7,602 nt of DNA from Eggerthellaceae bacterium UBA5906 (GTDB taxonomy: Bacteria > Actinomycetota > Coriobacteriia > Coriobacteriales > Eggerthellaceae). Every line of letters starts with the position of its first letter. Positions within the stretch are counted from its first letter, which is position 1. The notes beneath the pieces are model-generated. The model did no database searches. It saw nothing but the letters and a program-made list of their open reading frames with translations, and was not told the origin of the DNA. This document shows positions 1 to 5,838 of the stretch, piece after piece. The position numbers were made by a program, and so were the translations under genes. The stretch covers positions 3,212 to 10,813 of the forward strand of contig DJEE01000181.1 of assembly GCA_002431805.1 (NCBI GenBank), given 5' to 3'.

Positions 1-405
1 TCTGTGGCAGGTATGGTGGGCACCGCTGTTTCCGGGCGCACGGCGGAGGTGGTTGGCGCACATCGGCTGAGTATTGCATGTTTGGTTGTAACGGCGATTG
101 CCGGTGTTGCGTTTGCCTGCAACGGGTCTTCGGTTGCCCTAGCGCTGGTGTTGACGGCGGTTATAGCCATTGGCATTGACTTGTTTTATCCCTCTACGGT
201 TGCCGTTGGCATGAGCTATGTGCCACGTCATTTAGGAACGGCGTCGGGGTTAACCTACGGAGTTGCCATTTGCATTGGCGGCGCCGCCGAACCGGCTTTG
301 GGTATAGCCGGCGATGCATTTGGCCTTGTCCCGGTTATGGTGACCTTGGCTGTGTGTTCGGCCATTGCCGCAGTAATTGCCGTTGTTGTAAAACGTTTGG
401 AATAG
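1..405 (+). CDS. MFS transporter, C-terminal part (5' end outside window)
   Basis: The frame is open from the first base and ends in TAG at 403-405, so 134 residues of the C-terminus are visible. They are strongly hydrophobic, with about four membrane helices: roughly residues 22-40, 43-62, 83-102 and 106-129. A short basic tail (KRLE) follows. The loop with VPRHLGTASGLTYG, followed by a glycine-rich helix, resembles the loop and helix of the C-terminal half of major facilitator transporters, notably the fosmidomycin-resistance (Fsr) type drug exporters. The protein would be a proton-coupled exporter or importer in the cytoplasmic membrane. The substrate cannot be read from this fragment. The GTG at 4 is not a credible start because the frame continues upstream and a transporter of this family needs about 390-420 residues. 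The radical SAM gene follows 157 bp later on the same strand. No link between the two is evident. Confidence 0.8.
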   Translation, partial: SVAGMVGTAVSGRTAEVVGAHRLSIACLVVTAIAGVAFACNGSSVALALVLTAVIAIGIDLFYPSTVAVGMSYVPRHLGTASGLTYGVAICIGGAAEPALGIAGDAFGLVPVMVTLAVCSAIAAVIAVVVKRLE

Positions 406-482
406 CTTGGGGCTTTGAAGCGGGTGCGGGGTCTGCTGAATCGACCTCTCGGTGCTTTGGCTATCGCGTTACTTAATAAAAG

Positions 483-501
483 TTGAGTCGCTCAATATTT
501 T
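483..501 (+). terminator. Possible weak intrinsic terminator after the MFS gene
   Basis: TTGAG (483-487) and CTCAA (491-495) can pair around a 3-nt loop. They are followed by TATTTT (496-501) and preceded by an A-rich stretch. The stem is only 5 bp and has one or two G:C pairs, so it would be weak. It lies 78 bp after the MFS stop and 62 bp before the radical SAM start. Apart from this I see nothing definite in 406-547. Confidence 0.3.
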
Positions 502-552
502 CGCACTTACTTTCAATATGCGTGTCGCTTGCGTATGGTGGATGTGAATGAT

Positions 553-557
553 AGGAG
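553..557 (+). promoter_or_regulatory. Ribosome binding site fixing the radical SAM start
   Basis: AGGAG at 553-557 lies 5 nt before the ATG at 563. The in-frame ATG at 548 overlaps the position this site would need and has no comparable site before it, so 563 is the better start. Confidence 0.7.
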
Positions 558-562
558 CCATT

Positions 563-1444
563 ATGCATTACGACGAAGGCGCTTTTTACCGCCCGCTGTT
601 TGAGAATAACATGTTGCAGTTGCAGGTAACCAAAGGCTGCTCGCATAATCGCTGCAAGTTCTGCGATATGTATCATGTTCCCTTCGCCCCTGCCCCGCAT
701 GAAGAGGTGCTTGCCGACCTTGACGAGGCGCAGCGCTGGTACAAGGATGTGCCGCGTGTCTTTCTGACTGGCGGGAATGCGCTGTGCTTGCCGCAGGACG
801 ATTTGCTGTTCGTGCTGCGCGAGATTCGCAAGCGGTTTGCTTCAGCCACGGTGGGCAGCTTCGCGCGTGTAACCGATATAGCGCGCAAGTCGGATGAAGA
901 GCTAGCGCAGTTGGTTGCCATGGGCGTGACGGATATTTCTATTGGCACGGAAAGCGGCCTTGATGCTGCGCTTACCGCAATGAACAAGGGCTTTACGGCG
1001 TCGGATATTCTGCAACAGTGCCAGCGTTTGGATGAGGTTGGCCTGACCTATGATTTGTTTTACTTGCTAGGCATGGGCGGGCGCGGACAAGGCCAGGCGT
1101 CGGCCCGCGCTACGGCTGCGTTGTATAGCAAGCTGCACCCACAACGTCTGATGATTCATACCATGACGGCGTTTTCGGGAACAGAGCTGGCTCATGAGGT
1201 TGCGCACGGTACGTTTGAGCTGGCGGGCGAATTGGAGAACGTTCGCGAATTGCGTACGTTCGTTGAACGGCTTGATTGCGAAGACGGCACGTACATTCTG
1301 GGCAACCATTATGGCAATGTTATTCCTGCATGTGGGCGCGTGCCGGAAGACCGCGAAGAGTTGTTGAAGGTGTACGACCGTGTGCTTGCGTGCGGCAACG
1401 AAGCCGAGCTTGTTGCGCAGCGCGCGCAGATGAAGTCGATTTAA
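563..1444 (+). CDS. Radical SAM protein with CX4CX2C cluster motif
   Basis: A 293-residue protein starting at ATG 563, supported by AGGAG 5 nt upstream, and ending in TAA. Near the N-terminus, LQVTKGCSHNRCKFCDMY carries C26, C31 and C34, the ligands for a [4Fe-4S] cluster that binds S-adenosylmethionine and generates the 5'-deoxyadenosyl radical. The spacing is CX4CX2C, not the classical CX3CX2C. As I recall, GCSHNxCxFCxMY is characteristic of a group of small radical SAM proteins related to COG1032 that are often mislabelled as coproporphyrinogen oxidase. Other radical SAM landmarks are TGGNA (69-73, the GGE-like SAM amino-group contact) and GTESG (128-132). There is no C-terminal auxiliary-cluster domain and no B12-binding domain. 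The substrate is unknown. Tail to tail with the luxR-type gene, with only 9 bp between stop codons. Confidence 0.85.
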   Translation: MHYDEGAFYRPLFENNMLQLQVTKGCSHNRCKFCDMYHVPFAPAPHEEVLADLDEAQRWYKDVPRVFLTGGNALCLPQDDLLFVLREIRKRFASATVGSFARVTDIARKSDEELAQLVAMGVTDISIGTESGLDAALTAMNKGFTASDILQQCQRLDEVGLTYDLFYLLGMGGRGQGQASARATAALYSKLHPQRLMIHTMTAFSGTELAHEVAHGTFELAGELENVRELRTFVERLDCEDGTYILGNHYGNVIPACGRVPEDREELLKVYDRVLACGNEAELVAQRAQMKSI

Positions 1445-1451
1445 GGGACTT
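1433..1451. terminator. Weak hairpin at the convergent gene ends
   Basis: AAGTC (1433-1437) and GACTT (1447-1451) form a 5-bp stem spanning the radical SAM stop and the 9-bp gap to the opposing gene. ATTTA follows on the plus side. It is the only hairpin I find at this junction and is too weak to be confident that it stops transcription from either side. Confidence 0.2.
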
Positions 1452-1453
1452 AT

Positions 1454-3109
1454 TTACTGTGCGTTCAACGTGTCAAGCAGTTCTTGTTTGGAGTGGATGC
1501 ATAGCTTGGAGTACACGTTGCGCGTGTAGCTTTTCACCGTGTTCTCCGATAGGTGCAGTTCTTGGCTTATGTGTCCTTTGCTACGGCCTTGCGCCAGGTA
1601 GAACACCATGTCCGTTTCGCGGTCGGTTAAATCGAAACGCTGTTGCAGCGCTTCGCAACGCTTGCGTAGGTCGTCTTCGTAGGAAAGCGTTATTTGACTG
1701 CTCTCGCGGTTGCTTTGGGCGTTGAAGGAGTTTGGAGTTATGCCTTCCGGCCTAGCATTTGGGCCGGATGCCGCGTTTGCATTGTCGGATGTGGCATTTG
1801 CACCGTTGCCGTTGGTTTGGGCAAGATCGGCAGTTGCGGCGTTTGCTTCCCTTTGTTCTGCTACTACGGTTTTGCGCAAGGCGTCAAGGCGCTTTTCGGG
1901 GCCGGAAAACGTTGCGAAGAAGGTGCGGGCGTGCGGTTGACAGGCGCGCAGCATCACGGCCATGCTCAGCGCAATCAAGCACACCAGCGCCGCAACAACC
2001 AACACCGACTGTCCCATGTTCGGACCGAATTGAAAGATAAGGCAGCGTCCAGCCTCGCGCGGTAGCAGGTGCGCTACCCATACCGCGCCAAGCGCTAGAT
2101 ATGAAGGGATAGAGCTGTGCCGACAAAAATCGTACACGCCGTACCACAGCACGCCTAGCATGAACGTGTTCGATACCGTGATGAGCATTGCCCCAGCTTG
2201 CGCCTGGTCAAGCGCCACAATCAACAGCACACCTAATACCATGAGCGCAACTTCCAGCCACCACAGTGCGCCGAAGCTCAGGCCGCCGCCGCGCACAAGC
2301 ACCCACCATATGACGCAAGCGCACAGCATTGCCACGCCTACCTGGTGCGCAAGTTGAAATGCCGGAGACAAAACGATGGACGTCCCTTCGGGAAACCCGC
2401 GTGCCACGCCTAATGCGAAATCAAGCAGTGCGATGCCGATGAGGATGCGCACGGCAAGCGTTTTGCTTTCGCTGTCATACACGTGGTCGCGATGCGGTTC
2501 GGGCACAATGTCTTGCCGCGCATCAAGCGTATCCATGGCTTGTTTGAATAGCACAAACGACAGTGTTGGCATGAACAGACCGATGGCGAACACCGCGGTT
2601 GTGGGAAGCAGGCCCAGGCCAAACCCCAAAAGTGCGCTGATTCCCAGACAGGCGAACGCGTAAATAAGCGACTCGCCTTCGTCAAGTCGGTCGAAAAACG
2701 TGATCCACATGCCGCCGCCCCATACAATGCCTAGTCCTGCAAGGGCGGATGCGGGAATTCCCAGTGGCAGGTTGGGGTATTCGGTTTGCACCAGAAGGAT
2801 TGCGGGCGCAAGCGTCATGGCGGTAACGGAGAAAGCGTCAAGCGCTTTACGTGCGCGCCCGGAAAGCGGGATACGCGCGAACGCGAGCATGAGCGCAAGG
2901 ATAAACGCGACGCGCGCTAAGTTTCCGACGATGGTGATGGTGCCCGAATCGGTGGCGGTGTAACGGTCGTATAGGCAGCATTGCGTCCATATACGAATGG
3001 CTACCAGCCCGAAAAAGCACGCGGAAAACCGCGGGCCGTACGTTGCCAAAAAATCCCGCCAACCGCGCGTATGCACGTGGCGTGCCGCCATGGAAGCCTC
3101 GTCGCTCAT
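1454..3109 (-). CDS. LuxR-family transcriptional regulator with about 12 membrane helices
   Basis: A 551-residue protein in three parts. Residues about 28-390 contain roughly 12 hydrophobic helices (for example 58-78, 115-138, 169-187, 250-272, 278-299, 304-324, 366-387). Residues about 391-475 form a polar linker rich in Asn and Ala. Residues 491-551 are a GerE/LuxR-type helix-turn-helix: the region starts RFDLTDRETD, and the recognition-helix part reads LSENTVKSYTRNVYSKL. There is no receiver, PAS or autoinducer domain, so the membrane part is presumably the sensor and DNA is bound from the membrane. Membrane LuxR proteins of this plan are abundant in Eggerthella and relatives, where some control neighbouring reductase genes. 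This gene lies directly downstream of, and on the same strand as, the cytochrome-flavoprotein operon, its likely target. The ATG at 3109 is supported by AAGGAGG (3123-3117) 7 nt upstream and a TATAAT box close behind it. Confidence 0.88.
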   Translation of the reverse strand: MSDEASMAARHVHTRGWRDFLATYGPRFSACFFGLVAIRIWTQCCLYDRYTATDSGTITIVGNLARVAFILALMLAFARIPLSGRARKALDAFSVTAMTLAPAILLVQTEYPNLPLGIPASALAGLGIVWGGGMWITFFDRLDEGESLIYAFACLGISALLGFGLGLLPTTAVFAIGLFMPTLSFVLFKQAMDTLDARQDIVPEPHRDHVYDSESKTLAVRILIGIALLDFALGVARGFPEGTSIVLSPAFQLAHQVGVAMLCACVIWWVLVRGGGLSFGALWWLEVALMVLGVLLIVALDQAQAGAMLITVSNTFMLGVLWYGVYDFCRHSSIPSYLALGAVWVAHLLPREAGRCLIFQFGPNMGQSVLVVAALVCLIALSMAVMLRACQPHARTFFATFSGPEKRLDALRKTVVAEQREANAATADLAQTNGNGANATSDNANAASGPNARPEGITPNSFNAQSNRESSQITLSYEDDLRKRCEALQQRFDLTDRETDMVFYLAQGRSKGHISQELHLSENTVKSYTRNVYSKLCIHSKQELLDTLNAQ

Positions 3110-3116
3110 GTTCTCC

Positions 3117-3123
3117 CCTCCTT
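3117..3123 (-). promoter_or_regulatory. Strong ribosome binding site of the luxR-type gene
   Basis: The minus strand reads AAGGAGG at 3123-3117, 7 nt before the ATG at 3109. It is a full match to the anti-Shine-Dalgarno core. Confidence 0.8.
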
Positions 3124-3133
3124 CAAGCGCACT

Positions 3134-3139
3134 ATTATA
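3134..3139 (-). promoter_or_regulatory. Perfect -10 box for the luxR-type gene
   Basis: The minus strand reads TATAAT at 3139-3134, 24 nt before the start codon. Transcription would begin near 3127, giving a leader of about 18 nt that just contains the ribosome binding site. No good -35 hexamer is visible 15-18 bp upstream (the region is GCAGCAG-like), which suggests an activator-dependent or weak promoter. Confidence 0.55.
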
Positions 3140-3423
3140 GCGAAAACGGGATTGCCTGCTGCGCGCGGGAACAGAGCGGTTTCGTGTCGATGGGACTAGC
3201 TAGAACGCGGGGATGAAGCGGGCTTGAACCGATAAGGTCGCTGTGAACGAGAGGGCGGAGCGATTTGGGTTGGACTCTTGCGAACCCAGGGTGGAAGAAG
3301 CGTTGACCGGTAGGGTTGTCGAACGCTTGAAGTGAATGCGGAGACAACGGTGTCAAGATAGGGCTACGTGAACGCTCTTCCCCCCGCGCATAGCTGTACT
3401 GTCTGCTTGCCGACATACATAAA
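3140..3423. other. Intergenic region between flavoprotein terminator and luxR promoter
   Basis: This is the core of the 367-bp gap (3110-3476) and no convincing gene lies in it. It holds several small symmetric elements: the 8-bp palindrome CTAGCTAG at 3196-3203; TGGGTT/AACCCA at 3266-3271 and 3283-3288; AAGCGTT/AACGCTT at 3298-3304 and 3322-3328; GTTGTC/GACAAC at 3315-3320 and 3343-3348. It also holds GAACGCTT at 3321 and 3430, with GAACGCTC at 3370. These could be operator sites for the regulator gene or part of a structured transcript. I recognise no known RNA family. Confidence 0.4.
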
Positions 3424-3451
3424 GGTTGGGAACGCTTATGCGCTCCCAACC
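3424..3451 (-). terminator. Intrinsic terminator of the cytochrome-flavoprotein operon
   Basis: GGTTGGGA (3424-3431) pairs with TCCCAACC (3444-3451). After one A:C mismatch, CGC/GCG pairs further around a TTAT loop. It begins 25 bp after the flavoprotein stop. On the minus strand the stem is followed by TTTATGTATG, a moderate U-rich tract. On the plus strand ATTCTTTTC follows, so it may also block transcription from the other side. Confidence 0.65.
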
Positions 3452-3476
3452 ATTCTTTTCCGTTCGGGTTATGCGT

Positions 3477-4973
3477 TTATGCGAACACGTAGGCGCAGGC
3501 GGTTTCTTGCGCTTGACGGCCGTTGACGTTGATGTCACATACAGCGTTGCCGCCTAGGCGGTTGCCGCCGTGGATGCCGCCGGTTACCTCACCGGCTGCG
3601 AACAGGCCGGGGATGGGGTTGCCGTTGACGTCAAGCACCTCGGCGTCAACGTTCACGCGCAGGCCGCCCATGCAGTGATGCACGCCCGGAGCAACGGGGA
3701 GCGCATAATACGGCGCCTTCACCAGCGGGTTCAGGCTTTTCGTGCGACCGAGTGGGTCGGCAGTGCCGTTAGCAATGTTGTCGTTGTACGACGTTACCGT
3801 GGAAACGAACGCGTCCACCGGCACGCCCATTTTCTGTGCCAGTTCCTCGAACGTGTTGGCCACGTGGATGAGCCCGCGCGAGACGAACTTCTCCTCCACC
3901 GACAAGTTGTTGTCGTGCACTGACTGGTCGAACACGGCAAATGCCCCGCGCCCGGGTTGCGCCCATTCGGCTTCCGACACGCGGTCGCGCGTGAGCAGTT
4001 CGTTGGTGAAACGTTCACCGTTGGTATTCACCAGAATGGCGCCGTCACCGCGGATGTTCTCCGACAGCAGCGTGGCTGTGGTCTGCTCGACGGTAGGATG
4101 CACCTGAATCTGGTCGATATCTACCGTGTCAGCGCCTACAGCCTGGGCGAACTTGATACCGTCACCCTGCGTGCCGGGCTGGTTGGTGGTCACAGCGTCT
4201 CGCAGCTCGGGGCGATACTGGGCCAACATCTCGCTGTTCGCACCGAAACCGCCCGTTGCCACGATAAGCGCACGGCAGGAGTACTTGATGGGAAGCCCGT
4301 TGGGGTTGGTGGCGCGCACGCCGGCAACCTTGCCGTCTTCCATGAGAATCTCTTCCACCTTCGTGTTGCACACGGCCGCAACACCGCGCTGACGGCACTG
4401 TTCGGTCATACCCTTCACGATGTACTTGCCCACGGCCTCGCCGGACTCGGGACGATGGATGCGCTTGACCGACGCGCCGCCGGACGTGCCCAGCTTGGAC
4501 AGCGTGATGCCCATGGAATCCAGCCAGTCGATGGCGTCGCTGGAACCGGCGCACATGTGGCGGATAAGCTCCATGTTGCCCTTCTCGTGGCCGCCGGCGT
4601 AGGTGTCGGCCGACATAAGGTCAACGCTGTCTTCAATGCCCGCAGCTTTCTGGAACTTCGTGCAGCAGGCGTTCATGCCGCCTTCGGCGAAGCACGTGTT
4701 GCCGCCCGCCACCGGCATCTTTTCAAGCAGCAGCACCTTAGCGCCCTGGTCGACGGCGCCGACGGTTGCCGCCATGCCTGCGCCGCCCGCACCCACAACG
4801 ATGATGTCGTAGTCGCCGCCGTCGATGACGTTTTGCACAGCCTCGGCCTCAGGGGTGCGCGGCGTGGCGCAGCCCGTAAGCCCCAGCGCGGCTGCAGCCG
4901 CCCCGAAGGTGAGCGCACCGGAAAGAAAGCCGCGACGCGACAGGCCTGCGTTGTTCTTGCTGTTCGTGGTCAT
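3477..4973 (-). CDS. Tat-exported FAD-dependent fumarate-reductase-like flavoprotein (putative lipoprotein)
   Basis: A 498-residue catalytic subunit of the flavocytochrome c / fumarate reductase family, predicted to act outside the membrane. The N-terminus has a twin-arginine signal (SRRGFL, R13-R14), a hydrophobic stretch, then LTGC (32-35), a lipobox that could lipidate C35. GAGGAG (61-66) and E84 form the FAD-binding Rossmann site; ATGGFG (239-244) belongs to the same fold. Compared with my memory of Shewanella Fcc3, every substrate and proton-relay residue has a counterpart: H292 (Fcc3 H365), S304/E305 (T377/E378), R308 (R381), R329, the proton donor (R402), H433 (H504) and R472 (R544). 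It should therefore reduce a C=C bond, plausibly fumarate or another unsaturated carboxylate. It has no haem domain, so electrons must come from the cytochrome encoded 15 bp upstream. ATG 4973 has AAGGGGAG 5 nt before it. A hairpin follows the stop. Confidence 0.9.
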   Translation of the reverse strand: MTTNSKNNAGLSRRGFLSGALTFGAAAAALGLTGCATPRTPEAEAVQNVIDGGDYDIIVVGAGGAGMAATVGAVDQGAKVLLLEKMPVAGGNTCFAEGGMNACCTKFQKAAGIEDSVDLMSADTYAGGHEKGNMELIRHMCAGSSDAIDWLDSMGITLSKLGTSGGASVKRIHRPESGEAVGKYIVKGMTEQCRQRGVAAVCNTKVEEILMEDGKVAGVRATNPNGLPIKYSCRALIVATGGFGANSEMLAQYRPELRDAVTTNQPGTQGDGIKFAQAVGADTVDIDQIQVHPTVEQTTATLLSENIRGDGAILVNTNGERFTNELLTRDRVSEAEWAQPGRGAFAVFDQSVHDNNLSVEEKFVSRGLIHVANTFEELAQKMGVPVDAFVSTVTSYNDNIANGTADPLGRTKSLNPLVKAPYYALPVAPGVHHCMGGLRVNVDAEVLDVNGNPIPGLFAAGEVTGGIHGGNRLGGNAVCDINVNGRQAQETACAYVFA

Positions 4974-4978
4974 GGTTG

Positions 4979-4986
4979 CTCCCCTT
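4979..4986 (-). promoter_or_regulatory. Ribosome binding site within the operon junction
   Basis: The minus strand reads AAGGGGAG at 4986-4979, between the cytochrome stop (4989) and the flavoprotein ATG (4973). The 15-bp junction leaves no room for a separate promoter, so the two genes are co-transcribed. Confidence 0.7.
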
Positions 4987-4988
4987 CC

Positions 4989-5591
4989 CTACTTCTGCTC
5001 GCGATACGGGATGCTCGTCCAGCCTTCAGGCACGTCCTCGGCAGCCTGGTAGTGGCATTCCGAGCACGTGATGACGGACTGGCTGTGCATCTTGTGGCAG
5101 TCGCCGCACTCGGTGACACCGTGCTCGCTGAAGTTGTGAGGGTTCCATGCCATCCACTCGGTCTTCTTCTGCAGCTTGTCAAGGTCCATGTTGTGGCAGG
5201 ACTCGTTCAGGCAGAACTCCTGTGTGGCAATCTCGCCGCTGCGGCTCGTCAGGTGCTGCGTGTCGTCGTCGAACACGTAGTCGCCGGTGATCCAGTGCAT
5301 TCCCTCGGTGACTTGCTCCCCGATGTTGGGCTCGTGGCATGTCAGGCAATCCTTGCCCGCTTTCATGTGTACGTTGGCAAGCGAGGTGCCATCAGTGTTG
5401 TAGTAGCTTTCCACGTACGCGCTCATGGGCGTGTGGCACACGGTGCCGCAAAAGCTGGGCTGGTTGTGCCACACGGCAAACCCGCCCACTGCGGCCACCA
5501 GCACAGCCGCTACCACGCACACGGTGGCGATGGTGCGACGCCGCTTGGTTTGCGCCGGCTTTGCAGCAGGCCTCTCCTCGTTTTCGTTCAT
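4989..5591 (-). CDS. Membrane-anchored multihaem cytochrome c, NapC/NrfH-like
   Basis: A 200-residue protein with a basic N-terminus (TKRRR, 15-19), one membrane helix (about 21-41) and a periplasm-facing haem domain. Possible haem c sites in order: CGTVCH 48-53 (CX3CH), CLTCH 82-86, CLNESCH 127-133 (CX4CH), CGDCH 162-166 and CSECH 176-180. Three are classical CXXCH and two have longer spacing; if all are used it carries five haems, against four in typical NrfH. The single N-terminal anchor, followed at once by a haem site and then HTPM, is the plan of the NapC/NrfH quinol dehydrogenases. Its inferred role is to take electrons from menaquinol and pass them to the flavoprotein encoded 15 bp downstream. 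The frame is open to 5663, but ATG 5591 has AAGGAGG 4 nt upstream and places the helix at the usual distance from the N-terminus. Confidence 0.88.
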   Translation of the reverse strand: MNENEERPAAKPAQTKRRRTIATVCVVAAVLVAAVGGFAVWHNQPSFCGTVCHTPMSAYVESYYNTDGTSLANVHMKAGKDCLTCHEPNIGEQVTEGMHWITGDYVFDDDTQHLTSRSGEIATQEFCLNESCHNMDLDKLQKKTEWMAWNPHNFSEHGVTECGDCHKMHSQSVITCSECHYQAAEDVPEGWTSIPYREQK

Positions 5592-5595
5592 GGTT

Positions 5596-5602
5596 CCTCC
5601 TT
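5596..5602 (-). promoter_or_regulatory. Ribosome binding site fixing the cytochrome start
   Basis: The minus strand reads AAGGAGG at 5602-5596, 4 nt before the ATG at 5591. It decides against the longer in-frame start at 5663, whose extra 24 residues are polar and would push the signal anchor inward. Confidence 0.75.
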
Positions 5603-5649
5603 CGGCTTCCCGGAAAATCTCGCGCGGCTTGCGCGGTTTCTGGGAAGAA

Positions 5650-5655
5650 ATCATA
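5650..5655 (-). promoter_or_regulatory. Candidate -10 box of the cytochrome-flavoprotein operon
   Basis: The minus strand reads TATGAT at 5655-5650 (5 of 6 to consensus). CTGGCA lies 15 bp further upstream (4 of 6 to the -35 consensus, with short spacing). Transcription would start near 5643, giving a leader of about 52 nt. The weak -35 suits an activator-dependent promoter. This is a visual guess only. Confidence 0.35.
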
Positions 5656-5687
5656 GGAGGCACGGCGTTTTGCCAGCACGTCCGAAA

Positions 5688-5719
5688 AGGGTGGTTTATG
5701 CGTTTGACCAGGGTGGTTT
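5688..5719. repeat. Pair of exact 10-bp direct repeats, possible operator
   Basis: AGGGTGGTTT occurs at 5688-5697 and again at 5710-5719 (AAACCACCCT on the minus, transcribed strand). The start-to-start distance is 22 bp, about two helical turns, so both copies face the same side of the DNA. A partial third copy, AGGGTG, starts at 5724. If the operon starts near 5643, the centres fall at about -50 and -72, where activators commonly bind. The adjacent LuxR-type protein is a possible binder. No binding can be shown from sequence. Confidence 0.4.
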
Positions 5720-5757
5720 TAGAAGGGTGTGCGAAGGGCGGGGCCGGTTTGCGTCAC

Positions 5758-5787
5758 GAAAAAGGCCGCGCTTTTTCGACGCGGCCT
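5758..5787 (-). terminator. Intrinsic terminator of the HAD hydrolase gene
   Basis: AGGCCGCG (5763-5770) pairs perfectly with CGCGGCCT (5780-5787) around a 9-nt loop. On the minus strand the stem runs straight into a TTTTT tract (CCTTTTTCG). It lies 51 bp after the HAD stop codon and separates that gene from the cytochrome operon. Confidence 0.8.
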
Positions 5788-5838
5788 GAGGGGCGGAGCG
5801 AGGCTGCTGGGGGCGAGTGGAGCGCAGGCGTGTGTCTG

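Noticed and set aside
548..562. Upstream ATG 548 as the start of the radical SAM protein
   Set aside because: The AGGAG at 553-557 lies after it and serves ATG 563.
5592..5663. N-terminal extension of the cytochrome to 5663
   Set aside because: AAGGAGG 4 nt before ATG 5591 fixes the start, and the candidate -10 box lies inside the extension.
3957..5789. A 610-codon open frame on the plus strand across the flavoprotein and cytochrome genes
   Set aside because: It is antisense to two genes with clear catalytic and haem motifs. Its translation is Ala/Arg/His/Gly-rich low-complexity sequence, typical of a GC-rich shadow frame, and it crosses the operon boundary and a terminator.
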